Assembly: GCA_016188575.1 (NCBI GenBank)
Contig: JACPHN010000045.1
Location: 6,261-70,260, forward strand
Source: Candidatus Schekmanbacteria bacterium
GTDB lineage: Bacteria > CSSED10-310 > JACPHN01
DNA length: 64,000 bases
Direction of reading: 5' to 3'
The position numbers were made by a program, and so were the translations under genes. Under the pieces are notes generated by a model. The model had not been told where the DNA came from. It saw nothing but the letters and a program-made list of their open reading frames with translations, and searched no databases. This document shows, in pieces, positions 1-6,905 of the stretch. Every line of letters begins with the position of its first letter. The first letter of the stretch is position 1.

Positions 1-554
1 GCGTGCACCAGAGTGCTCTTGAGCCCCGCCTCCGTGACGTCGCCGGCGTCGCGCTCCACGAGCGCCGCTTGTTGTCGCTCCGCGCGGTCGCGCAGGTCGG
101 TGAGCATCTCCGCCTTGCCGGGGAAGTCCGGCACGTCCGCGAAGCGCGCGACCGCTTCGAGCACCCGCGTCGGCTCCAGCCGCAGGTCGGCGTCCACGAG
201 GCCCTCCAGGTCGTCGCCAAAAACGCGATCGGCGCCTGCCGGCAGCGCCGTCCGCCGCAGCTCCAGCCGCATGCGGGCCTTTGCCGCGCGCACGCCGCGA
301 TCGAGAGCGTCGTCTCCGACCGTAACCCGAGCCTGGAGACGCGCCCCCTCTACCAGGCGAAACCGCTCGAGCGCGCCCTCGGCCTGGGCGACCTTCTCCA
401 GGTGGGCAGCCAGGGCGTCGTGGTCGGTGCCCATGGCGTCGCGTTGCTCGGCGCTCAGATCCTTGTCCATGCCGCGCGCCGCTTCCAGCGCGTGCATGGT
501 ATGTGCGAGCGCGCTGGTCATGGTGGCGGAAGAGCTGTTCGGCGGAGCAATCAT
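1..554 (-). CDS. hypothetical protein, partial (3' end off window)
   Basis: An open frame reads on the minus strand from an ATG at 554-552 to the left window edge with no stop, so at least 184 residues are present and the C-terminus is missing. A strong ribosome site (GGAGGT, about 5 nt upstream) fixes the start. The N-terminus is MIAPPNSSSATMTSALAHTM, Ser/Thr/Pro-rich and without a signal peptide. The rest is charged and probably helical (many Ala, Glu, Arg, Leu). I recognise no family. Codon use is strongly GC-biased, as expected for a real gene here, whereas the plus-strand frames over the same DNA are Arg/Ser/His-rich shadows. It is one of three orphan proteins in the window with a low-complexity N-terminus. 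Confidence 0.7.
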   Translation of the reverse strand, partial: MIAPPNSSSATMTSALAHTMHALEAARGMDKDLSAEQRDAMGTDHDALAAHLEKVAQAEGALERFRLVEGARLQARVTVGDDALDRGVRAAKARMRLELRRTALPAGADRVFGDDLEGLVDADLRLEPTRVLEAVARFADVPDFPGKAEMLTDLRDRAERQQAALVERDAGDVTEAGLKSTLVH

Positions 555-765
555 GGTGACCTCCTCGTGTTCTCGGAAGGTTGTTCGGAGTGGAATCGGA
601 ACGTCCCCCTTGTACACCGGAGTGATGTAAGGTGCACCGTCGGGCAATATCGTGGATCCACCGCCAGCTCGCCCCCCGTCGCGCCCGCGGTGGACTGGGC
701 GGCAGCAGACTTCTTTCCAGAGAGCGCCCGCCTGCGCAGGGCACGGCGGGCGGGCGGCCGAGATC
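555..765. other. intergenic, no gene supported
   Basis: This stretch between the unknown gene and the hairpins 3' of tnpB holds the start region of the minus-strand gene at 554. Short plus-strand frames are present but have no ribosome site and an atypical composition. No clear promoter was found. Confidence 0.4.
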
Positions 766-805
766 AGGAGGGCGGCGGGCGGGCTGCAGCCGCCGCCTGC
801 CTCCT
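766..805. repeat. imperfect GC-rich hairpin downstream of tnpB
   Basis: AGGAGG at 766-771 can pair with CCTCCT at 800-805, with further GC pairing inward around the palindrome GGCTGCAGCC near 783-792. It lies about 70-105 nt past the tnpB stop. IS605-type elements carry hairpins near their right ends, so this may be an end structure or a terminator. There is no clear T tract. Inference only. Confidence 0.35.
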
Positions 806-860
806 CAGTCCTCGGGGCAGAAACCGCGCCCGAAGTCCGTGCAGCTCTGATGAACTACTG

Positions 861-890
861 CCATCCAAACGGCTACGCCGCTATGGATGG
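861..890. repeat. nested hairpin overlapping the tnpB 3' end
   Basis: CCATCC at 861-866 pairs with GGATGG at 885-890, and inside it CGGC (870-873) pairs with GCCG (877-880) around a 3-nt loop. It overlaps the tnpB stop codon at 873-875. In IS200/IS605 elements the guide (omega) RNA and right-end hairpin overlap the 3' end of tnpB, so this could be a relic of that. A plain stem-loop is also possible. Confidence 0.35.
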
Positions 891-2054
891 AGTTTCGTGC
901 TTCGACGGGAGCGGAGCCCCCTGCACACCTGGGCCAATTCCTGACCCCTGGGATAACGCGAATTGAAGACAAACCTGCGCGCTGGCCTGATCGCGCGGCA
1001 ACACGCAGCCGCATGCTGGGCAGGTCTGCGACGGCTTGATCTTCCGCGTCGGGGCTTCCACGAGCACGCATCCAGCTTCTTCCGCTTTGGTGCGTACCAT
1101 GCCGAGAAACGCCGACGGGGCGCCGTCAAGGATACTCTTATTCAAACCGGCCTTTTGCCGGACGTTCTTGCCGGGAGTTTCGACTGTGCCGCGAGCGCTG
1201 TGGCTCATGTTGGCGACCGCGAGCTTTTCGGTGGCGAGGAGCTCGGCGCGTGCGACGAGCTTGGCGGACTGCTGATGCAAGAAGTCCGTACGCCGGTTTG
1301 CAATACGTTCATGCTCGCGGCCAAGATACGCCACGGCCTTTCGACGGTTCTTCGAGCCGCGTTTCTTGCGAGACACCGCCCGCTGGCGGGCCTTGAGCTT
1401 GCGTTCGGACTTCTTGAGGAACCGCGGGTTATCCACTCCGGTGCCGTCATCGAAGGTGAGGAACCGCTCGATGCCCCAATCGAAACCGATACGTTCGGTA
1501 CCGTGCGCGCGCTCTGGTTCGCAGTTTTGCGTCACCGAGGCGAACCAGCGGCCGCGTTTGAGCTGGATTTCCACAGTTTTCGGCTCACCTGTGTCGCGAG
1601 CTTCGCCGCGAATCTTGATCTCGCCAACGCCTGAAATGCGCATGGAACCGTGCTTCGGCCTGGGCCCTTGGTTCAGCTTCCACCCGTCGCCGTGTGTTTT
1701 GTATCCCCAGCCGGTGAAGCGGCGGAGGGACTTGAAGCGCGGAAAGCCAGGCGTTTGTCCGGCCTTTACACGGCGAAATAAGGCCTGGAATGCGAGGTCC
1801 AGGCGCTTGAGTGTTACCTGGCAGGATTGGGCATTGAGCGCGGCATACTCAGGATCGTCGGCCCGCAGCTCGGTGAGCTCCTTGCACTGGTCGGCGAAGG
1901 TCAACGACACACCGTTTTGTTTCCAGGCCCAGATCCGCTGCTCAAGCGCGGCATTGTACAGACGCTGATGCAGCACGAAAACCTGCCACAGCATCGCGGC
2001 CTGAACCTTCGTGGGGTACAGGCGATAGATTACCTTGCGCTTGACGATTGCCAT
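873..2054 (-). CDS. tnpB: TnpB-type RNA-guided nuclease of an IS200/IS605-like element, C-terminally altered
   Basis: The 393-residue protein has the usual TnpB layout: N-terminal helix-turn-helix region (MAIVKRKVIYRLYPT), a wedge domain with GFPRFKS, RuvC-I with an Asp in IGFDWGIERF, RuvC-II with a Glu in LLATEKLAVANM, and the first zinc-ribbon pair CPACG. After VCLQ the expected second CxxC and the final DRDxNAA RuvC-III motif are missing; the frame runs on through unrelated sequence to a stop at 873. All three alternative frames were read there and none restores the motif. The third catalytic Asp is therefore absent and the nuclease is probably inactive. No tnpA is nearby. The start is the ATG at 2054, just downstream of a good promoter and without a Shine-Dalgarno sequence. 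Confidence 0.9.
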   Translation of the reverse strand: MAIVKRKVIYRLYPTKVQAAMLWQVFVLHQRLYNAALEQRIWAWKQNGVSLTFADQCKELTELRADDPEYAALNAQSCQVTLKRLDLAFQALFRRVKAGQTPGFPRFKSLRRFTGWGYKTHGDGWKLNQGPRPKHGSMRISGVGEIKIRGEARDTGEPKTVEIQLKRGRWFASVTQNCEPERAHGTERIGFDWGIERFLTFDDGTGVDNPRFLKKSERKLKARQRAVSRKKRGSKNRRKAVAYLGREHERIANRRTDFLHQQSAKLVARAELLATEKLAVANMSHSARGTVETPGKNVRQKAGLNKSILDGAPSAFLGMVRTKAEEAGCVLVEAPTRKIKPSQTCPACGCVLPRDQASAQVCLQFALSQGSGIGPGVQGAPLPSKHETPSIAA

Positions 2055-2060
2055 ACGATC

Positions 2061-2089
2061 ATTCTAGCATCACGCTCATGTCATTGCAA
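2061..2089 (-). promoter_or_regulatory. sigma-70-like promoter of tnpB
   Basis: On the minus strand TTGCAA (2089-2084) and TAGAAT (2066-2061) are separated by exactly 17 nt. The -10 box ends only 6 nt before the tnpB ATG, so transcription would start at or next to the start codon, giving a leaderless message. This fits the lack of a ribosome site. Confidence 0.65.
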
Positions 2090-2171
2090 GAGCAATACAT
2101 TGAACAGCAAAGCCAAGACGAAGAAAGAGAAACCAAGAGGCGTGCTTCACCTCCACCCAAGCGCTAACGCG

Positions 2172-3084
2172 CTATGGGATGGAGCACTGCACGCCTGTCC
2201 GGTAGAAGCCGTCGCTGGCGCAGTCGCAGAAGGCGCTGCCGGCGTCGCCGCGGACCTCGTCGCCCGGGTCGGAGCCGGCGAAGATCCAATCGAATCCGTT
2301 ACCCCCCCTCGATGAGGTCGGCACCTTCGTCGCTCGGATCCGCCGGCTGAACGTCACCGAAGATCATGTCTGCGTCCGCTTCACCGAAGATCTGGTCGTT
2401 ACCGGCGCCACCGAAGAGGCGGTCGAGCCCGGCGCTACCGTGGATAGAGTCCTCACCGGGGCCGCCGTAGATCGTATCCGCTCCCGACTCACCGTTCAGC
2501 TCGTCGTTGCCTCCGACGCCCCGCAGGTCGGTGGCATCCTGGTCGGTGTCGCCATGAATGGTGTCACTGTCGGCTCCGCCAAAGATGGTGTCGTCGTCGC
2601 CTCCGCCGAAGATGACGTCGCTGCCGGCGTTGCCGTAGATTCGGTCGTGCCCCCCGGCGCTCGGGTCAAACAGAGGGCAGAGCCCCTCGTCCCGGCGGCA
2701 GGAATCGCCGAAGATGGTGTCATTGCCATTGCCACCCGCGATGACGTCCTGGTCCGCGCTCCACTCCTCGGGCGTCCAGATTGCCGTGTCGCAGTCGCAG
2801 TGATCGGCTCCATAGAGCTCATCGTCGCCGTCTCGGCCGAGGAGCCGGTCGTGGCCACCCCCACCGTACACGGTGTCGCGGCTGGGGCCGCCCACCAGGA
2901 AGTCGTCTCCGTAGGACCCGTACAGTTTCATCGAGCCTTGCCAGGGTCAAACCACCGCGGCCGCCCACGGCCTCACGTAGTAGATTCCGCCCAGGCCGGC
3001 GCCACAGCGCGTCGTTTCCTCGGCGGGAGCGATCCGGTTGTCGCGGCCATTGCCGATGATGGTGATCGCGTCGCTGCTGCTCAT
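2172..3084 (-). pseudogene. RTX (hemolysin-type calcium-binding repeat) protein, disrupted
   Basis: Minus-strand coding sequence rich in GGxGxDxx nonapeptides (GGGGHDRLLG, GGNGNDTIFG, GGAGNDQIFG), the fold of secreted calcium-binding RTX proteins exported by type I secretion. Two lesions are visible. At 2302-2308 a run of seven C (G7 on the coding strand) puts a stop right after the repeats. With six G the frame continues as GGNGFDWIFAG, a perfect RTX repeat, and on to FYRTGVQCSIP with a stop at 2172. Upstream, an in-frame TGA at 2949-2947 separates the main part (ATG at 2931) from GNGRDNRI, also RTX-like. Either the gene has decayed or the homopolymer was misread. There is no signal peptide and no secretion genes are nearby. 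Confidence 0.7.
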
Positions 3085-3394
3085 TGGCGCCGGGGCGCGA
3101 GGCCCCGACCCGCTGGCAGGCTTGAAAAAATCACGCCACGTCCGTCGACAGTTGCGAGTCTTCGTGCTGGCGGGCAAGATCAGCTTCGGCAGTCGCAGCG
3201 CGGAGGGACATCGCTTCCTGGAACGTGCGTCTTGCGTTTATCAGGCCGCGGCATGGCTGCGGCTAGGGGCAGGATCGAGAAGCGGTGCGGGCCCGGACTC
3301 GGCACCGGCCTCTTCCGCAGTGTCGGCCACTCGACCCTCGACCGGAGCTGACCGCTTCTCGTCGCCTGCGACAACACGCGCTACCGCGCTCCGC

Positions 3395-3643
3395 CTACCG
3401 CCCGTTGCCCGCCTCTTGAGCTGCTACGTTACAAAGCGCCTCCTCATCGTTACCTGCCGGCCCATTCTTGTACCCTCTGCAATAGTCGCTATGCTCGCAC
3501 CCTGTAGTGCAACCGCAATCCGAGGTTACCCAAGGTCTTGAATAATCCTTTCCATCGCATTTGCAATGGCAGGCAACAGAGTTGATGGAAAGAAATATCG
3601 CCAAAAATATCAAGCAAATAGTACGTGCCATTTTCCTGTACAA
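3395..3643 (-). CDS. small secreted cysteine-rich protein
   Basis: An 82-residue protein if it starts at the TTG at 3643, which has an AGGAGG site exactly 7 nt upstream; the in-frame ATG at 3631 is the alternative. A hydrophobic signal segment (ICLIFLAIFLSINSVA) is followed by a short mature part with eight cysteines (CHCKC, DCGCTTGC, DYC, LC). The residue at -3 of the first mature Cys is Ser, so a lipobox is unlikely. Codon use is less GC-biased than in the neighbours, hinting at acquired DNA. The pattern suggests a disulfide-bonded or metal-binding secreted peptide. I recognise no family. It sits next to another Cys-rich secreted gene on the same strand. Confidence 0.7.
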   Translation of the reverse strand: MYRKMARTICLIFLAIFLSINSVACHCKCDGKDYSRPWVTSDCGCTTGCEHSDYCRGYKNGPAGNDEEALCNVAAQEAGNGR

Positions 3644-3765
3644 CGTCAAACCTCCTCTAACCAATGGATACCAGTGAATCAATCGGAACATTCCCGTAGC
3701 GGATCCTCTCTCGTCTCACAGTTGGACGCTTTTTCGGAATCATGACTTGAACCCGTCAGTGACAA

Positions 3766-4098
3766 CTACAATCCGGGATTTTGCATCTCATCGAACGTCA
3801 TACTCGAGATGGGCACGCATGATGCCGTGTCTACGGATTGACGGCACTCGGATTCATCTTGTACGCAAAGTTCCACAGTCTGGATAGTGTGGTTTTCGTT
3901 GTAGCAACCCTCGTCGTCATAAGGATTCGACTTGTCACAGCGGATGACCTGGCCCCGCCCTTTGCACTGAGTGCCATCGAAGTCGCACTTATTGCAATCT
4001 TCACAGGACAGTCTCCAGGAGAACAGAAAGATACCCAATACCATAACGGTTGACATGTGCCCGAATCCGCGCGTGGATCGTCCAAAGATCTTGATCAT
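3766..4098 (-). CDS. secreted cysteine-rich protein
   Basis: A 110-residue protein starting at the ATG at 4098, which follows an AGGAG site 6 nt upstream. A signal anchor or signal peptide (MSTVMVLGIFLFSWRLS) precedes nine cysteines, opening with CEDCNKC and continuing through CDFDGTQCKGRG to the C-terminus. The spacing resembles small disulfide-rich or metal-binding domains but matches no family I know. The frame is open upstream to 4476, but that part overlaps the sensor-kinase remnant and has shadow composition. Together with the gene at 3395 it forms a pair of small secreted Cys-rich genes; between them lies only about 120 bp without features. Confidence 0.7.
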   Translation of the reverse strand: MIKIFGRSTRGFGHMSTVMVLGIFLFSWRLSCEDCNKCDFDGTQCKGRGQVIRCDKSNPYDDEGCYNENHTIQTVELCVQDESECRQSVDTASCVPISSMTFDEMQNPGL

Positions 4099-4207
4099 GA
4101 CTCGCTCCTGCTCTTGCTCCATGGCGCATTGGCGGCCATTCCTGCCGCACGTGCCACAAGATAGTCGCGGCGCCTGACTCAAGCGTGACGAAAGGATGAA
4201 GCAATCG

Positions 4208-4966
4208 TCATGAAACCGTGCCGGCGCCGGGCTCCGCGAACCGTGAAACCTCGAGGCTGACGCGCACCCCGGGCGACAGACTGGCATCGGCGGCGGCCGG
4301 GCTCCCCTGGACCGGGCTCTCGATCTGCAAACGGCTCCCGTGTGCTCGCGCGATCCGGTCACACAGCGCCAGACCCAGGCCGTGGCCTGGTTTTCCACCA
4401 CCGAGAGTCGCGCGAAAGAACGGCCTACCGACATGCGGAAGATCTTCCCTGGCGATTCCGGGTCCGTTGTCCGCAACCGCGAGCAGGAGTCGCCGGTTGG
4501 ACAGCGCCTCCACCGAGACGGTCACCCGGTCGCCCACGCCGGTGAGCTTGATGGCATTGTCTATCAGGTTCCACAGCAACTGGCGGAGCAACTGCCGGTC
4601 ACCTTGGACGCGGAGATCGCCCACCCCTTCGACGCGTATGTCCAGTCGCCGCTGCTCCAGCAGGGGCGCAGCAAGCTCGGTGACGTCGTCGATGAGGTCC
4701 CGGAGATCGACCACGTCGAGCTGTGGTCGGCCTGCATGGGACTCGAGCCGGGCCAGCTCGAGCACGCGGCTGACGATTTCGCTCAGGCCAATGGTCTCGT
4801 CCACGGCGCGCTCGAGCGCCTCGCGATAGGCCTCGGGCGCGCGCGGGTGAGCGAGCGTGACCTCGAGGTCGGTGCGCAGGCGAGCCAGCGGTGTTCGCAG
4901 CTCGTGGGAGGCATCGGAGGCAAAGCGGCGCAGCGCTGCAAATGCGGTGTCGACACGAGCACGCCC
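4208..4966 (-). pseudogene. sensor histidine kinase, catalytic half only
   Basis: This frame encodes an intact dimerisation/phosphoacceptor and ATPase core: FASDASHELRTPLA with the phospho-His, the N box NLIDNAIK, G1 DNGPGIA and G2 GHGLGLAL. Nothing that looks like a sensor, membrane segments or a HAMP domain precedes it. At about 4945-4966 the sequence switches to the PAP2 phosphatase gene in a different frame. The kinase has thus lost its N-terminal half, apparently through a deletion that fused two genes. It could be translated only if an internal start is used. No partner response regulator is adjacent. Confidence 0.75.
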
Positions 4967-5499
4967 GAGCAAACGCCGAGCACGGCTCCCACGACAATGT
5001 CGGTTGGATAATGAACGCCACCGTAGACCCGTGACACCGCCACGGCCGAAGCCGCTACGAACGTCCATGCTGCCCGCCGACCGAGGCGTGCCGTCAGCAC
5101 TGATGCGATCGCGAAGGAGTTGAGTGCATGGTTGCTCGGGAGTGAACCCGATTGCGGGCAGGGAAATAGAGCCCGCAAACTGGAATGCGAAATCGGCTCG
5201 GCCGAGCACGGTCTTGCACGGCCCCACCACGGCTTCAGAATCTGGCCGGAGCACGTATCGGCTGCGGCTGCGACGACCAGTGCCACGGCCACGGCGGCCA
5301 GGACCGGCTTGCGCCTTCTTGACGAGACGAAGGAGAAAATGCCCAGAGCGACGATAATCCAGGTCAGCGGCGCGGAGAGTACCGCCATGAGTAGATCCAG
5401 CAACACCCATGGCAAGCTTGGAGACTCCCCGCGCCATACGGCGATGAGCATGGCGACTCCCTGGTCGAGCTGGCCGACCCGCAACAGCAGATTCTTCAT
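4783..5499 (-). CDS. PAP2-family membrane phosphatase with an out-of-frame tail
   Basis: The ATG at 5499 lies 23 nt after the preceding stop. About 183 residues form a type 2 phosphatidic acid phosphatase: hydrophobic helices, motif 1 KPWWGRARP (K-x6-RP), motif 2 PSNH (variant of PSGH) and motif 3 SRVYGGVHYPTD. Such enzymes dephosphorylate lipid phosphates such as undecaprenyl diphosphate or phosphatidic acid at the membrane. After GAVLGVCSGVLV the frame runs about 55 residues through DNA that codes a histidine kinase in another frame. The last residues of the phosphatase are therefore replaced by junk. All catalytic residues are retained, so it may still work. Confidence 0.75.
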   Translation of the reverse strand: MKNLLLRVGQLDQGVAMLIAVWRGESPSLPWVLLDLLMAVLSAPLTWIIVALGIFSFVSSRRRKPVLAAVAVALVVAAAADTCSGQILKPWWGRARPCSAEPISHSSLRALFPCPQSGSLPSNHALNSFAIASVLTARLGRRAAWTFVAASAVAVSRVYGGVHYPTDIVVGAVLGVCSGVLVSTPHLQRCAALPPMPPTSCEHRWLACAPTSRSRSLTRARPRPIARRSSAPWTRPLA

Positions 5500-5522
5500 C
5501 GAGGTGTCACGTTGGACGCGGC

Positions 5523-6449
5523 TTACGGCCTCCCTAGCGGTACGCGAGCGCCGGCGAAGAGCTGCCCTCCGTCCGTCCCAAACTCCTGGCTGGCCAGCGC
5601 GGTGTACCGCGTCTCGACATAGGGCGCAAGCCAGGGTGAGAGGTGCAGGTCGATGCCCAGACCTGCCTGAACGCCGACCTTGACGCTCGACTGCCCCGAT
5701 GGCTCGCGGACCGCGACATGCCAAAGAACGGGCCCCCCGCCGGCGAAGAACGTGAAACGCCTGGCATGGATCATCGCGGTTGGACCAAAGCTTAGCGACG
5801 TGGCGCGGATCCGGTTGGCATGATCGACTCCAGACTCGCGCACGTGATCTTCGGTCTGCTGCAGATTGATCGCCATCGAAAGGTGGCGGGTGAAGGGAAT
5901 GCGTAGCCCCAGTCCCGCGATGTGACGCCACTTTTCAGCCGCGTGACCCTCGTAGGTGACGTCGCGATGGCGGGCGAAGCGTTCCTCGAACCCGCAGTGA
6001 ACGGAGATCGTGAGGCGACCGGCTGTGGCCGCCGGCTGCTGTCGCGTGCGCAAATCCTTTTCAATTTCCCATTCGTCTTCAAAGTCATCGACGCATGGAC
6101 CCGGGTTGCCTTGCCCCCCTTCGCGCTCGCCAAACGCCGCCTTGCTGAGCACGCGCACCGCCTCTTGATGGACGATGTGCCCCTGGTGTCGCAGCTCGAT
6201 CTCATGCAGGCCGGTGGGTAGCGTCAGGTCATCGAAGCTTTCCACGGTTCCCAGCAACTCTCCGTCGAGCAGGACCTCGACGTTTTCCGGTTCGACCTCG
6301 AGCGCGATGCGCGGGCCGATAGAGCACGCTGTCTTGTTCGCGGCCATCTGGTCAGTGATGGGGGCGCCCACGCCAGCTTCCGCCGCCAGGCACCGGAAGG
6401 CAACGGCGAGTAACAACGCAACGGGCAGGCAAGGGTTCAGAAGTCGCAT
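5523..6449 (-). CDS. PEGA-like/outer-membrane beta-barrel protein
   Basis: Starting at the ATG at 6449 (GGAG 8 nt upstream), the product begins with a signal peptide (LLNPCLPVALLLAVAFRCLAAEA). Residues of about 45-95 look like a PEGA surface domain (VEVLLDGELLGTVESFDDL, LPTGLHEIELRHQGH). A linker follows, then a region of alternating polar and aromatic residues ending in a beta-barrel-like C-terminus (APYVETRYTALASQEF), as in small outer-membrane proteins. The exact function is unknown. It is divergent from the histidine kinase at 6906 and could share its regulatory region. The stop at 5523 lies 23 bp from the PAP2 start, so the two may be co-transcribed. Confidence 0.65.
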   Translation of the reverse strand: MRLLNPCLPVALLLAVAFRCLAAEAGVGAPITDQMAANKTACSIGPRIALEVEPENVEVLLDGELLGTVESFDDLTLPTGLHEIELRHQGHIVHQEAVRVLSKAAFGEREGGQGNPGPCVDDFEDEWEIEKDLRTRQQPAATAGRLTISVHCGFEERFARHRDVTYEGHAAEKWRHIAGLGLRIPFTRHLSMAINLQQTEDHVRESGVDHANRIRATSLSFGPTAMIHARRFTFFAGGGPVLWHVAVREPSGQSSVKVGVQAGLGIDLHLSPWLAPYVETRYTALASQEFGTDGGQLFAGARVPLGRP

Positions 6450-6905
6450 CGTGGAATCTCCAGGCAGAACCGACAACAACCGCCGCATGGTGCAACCTTG
6501 TCAGCAACCGGTGCTTCCCTGCGGGCGAGCTCGATGCCACCATGTACGCCCCGAAGATAACGCTACCGTTACCACGACATGACAGAGGCGTCATGATGCG
6601 CGATGGCTGGCTTGGTGAGCCGGAGCTTCTCGGAGCGGCCGAAATGATTCTGGATCCCGGCCGGAGCGATGACCCGACCGGGGTTCAGCCGCAGCCTCAG
6701 GCGCGGGGCCGGGCTGGAGCCGTTCGCGAGCGACGCGCAAAAGGCGAGGGACACCCTGGCGAAGGGCAAGCACTTCGGCTACAAGGCATCTATACCTCCG
6801 TTCCAATACTGCTCTCCGGCGCATTCTCGCGGCCGTGCGCTCCACACGAGGCGGATGCAGCGGACGGAGCGAGTGTCGCGCGCGGGACACGGGGAACTGG
6901 TGACC
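6450..6905. other. divergent intergenic region
   Basis: About 450 bp between the PEGA-type gene and the histidine kinase. The kinase frame is open through part of it from 6669, but the sequence there does not look like protein domain and the first membrane helix begins after 6906. I saw no clear promoter in either direction. Confidence 0.35.

Noticed and set aside
3-944. Long plus-strand open frames over the left edge
   Set aside because: Antisense to the minus-strand gene ending at 554, Arg/His/Ser-rich, no ribosome site.
652-966. 104-residue plus-strand frame with several Cys near its end
   Set aside because: No ribosome site, most of it Arg/Pro-rich, and it crosses the tnpB 3' end; not enough support for a gene.
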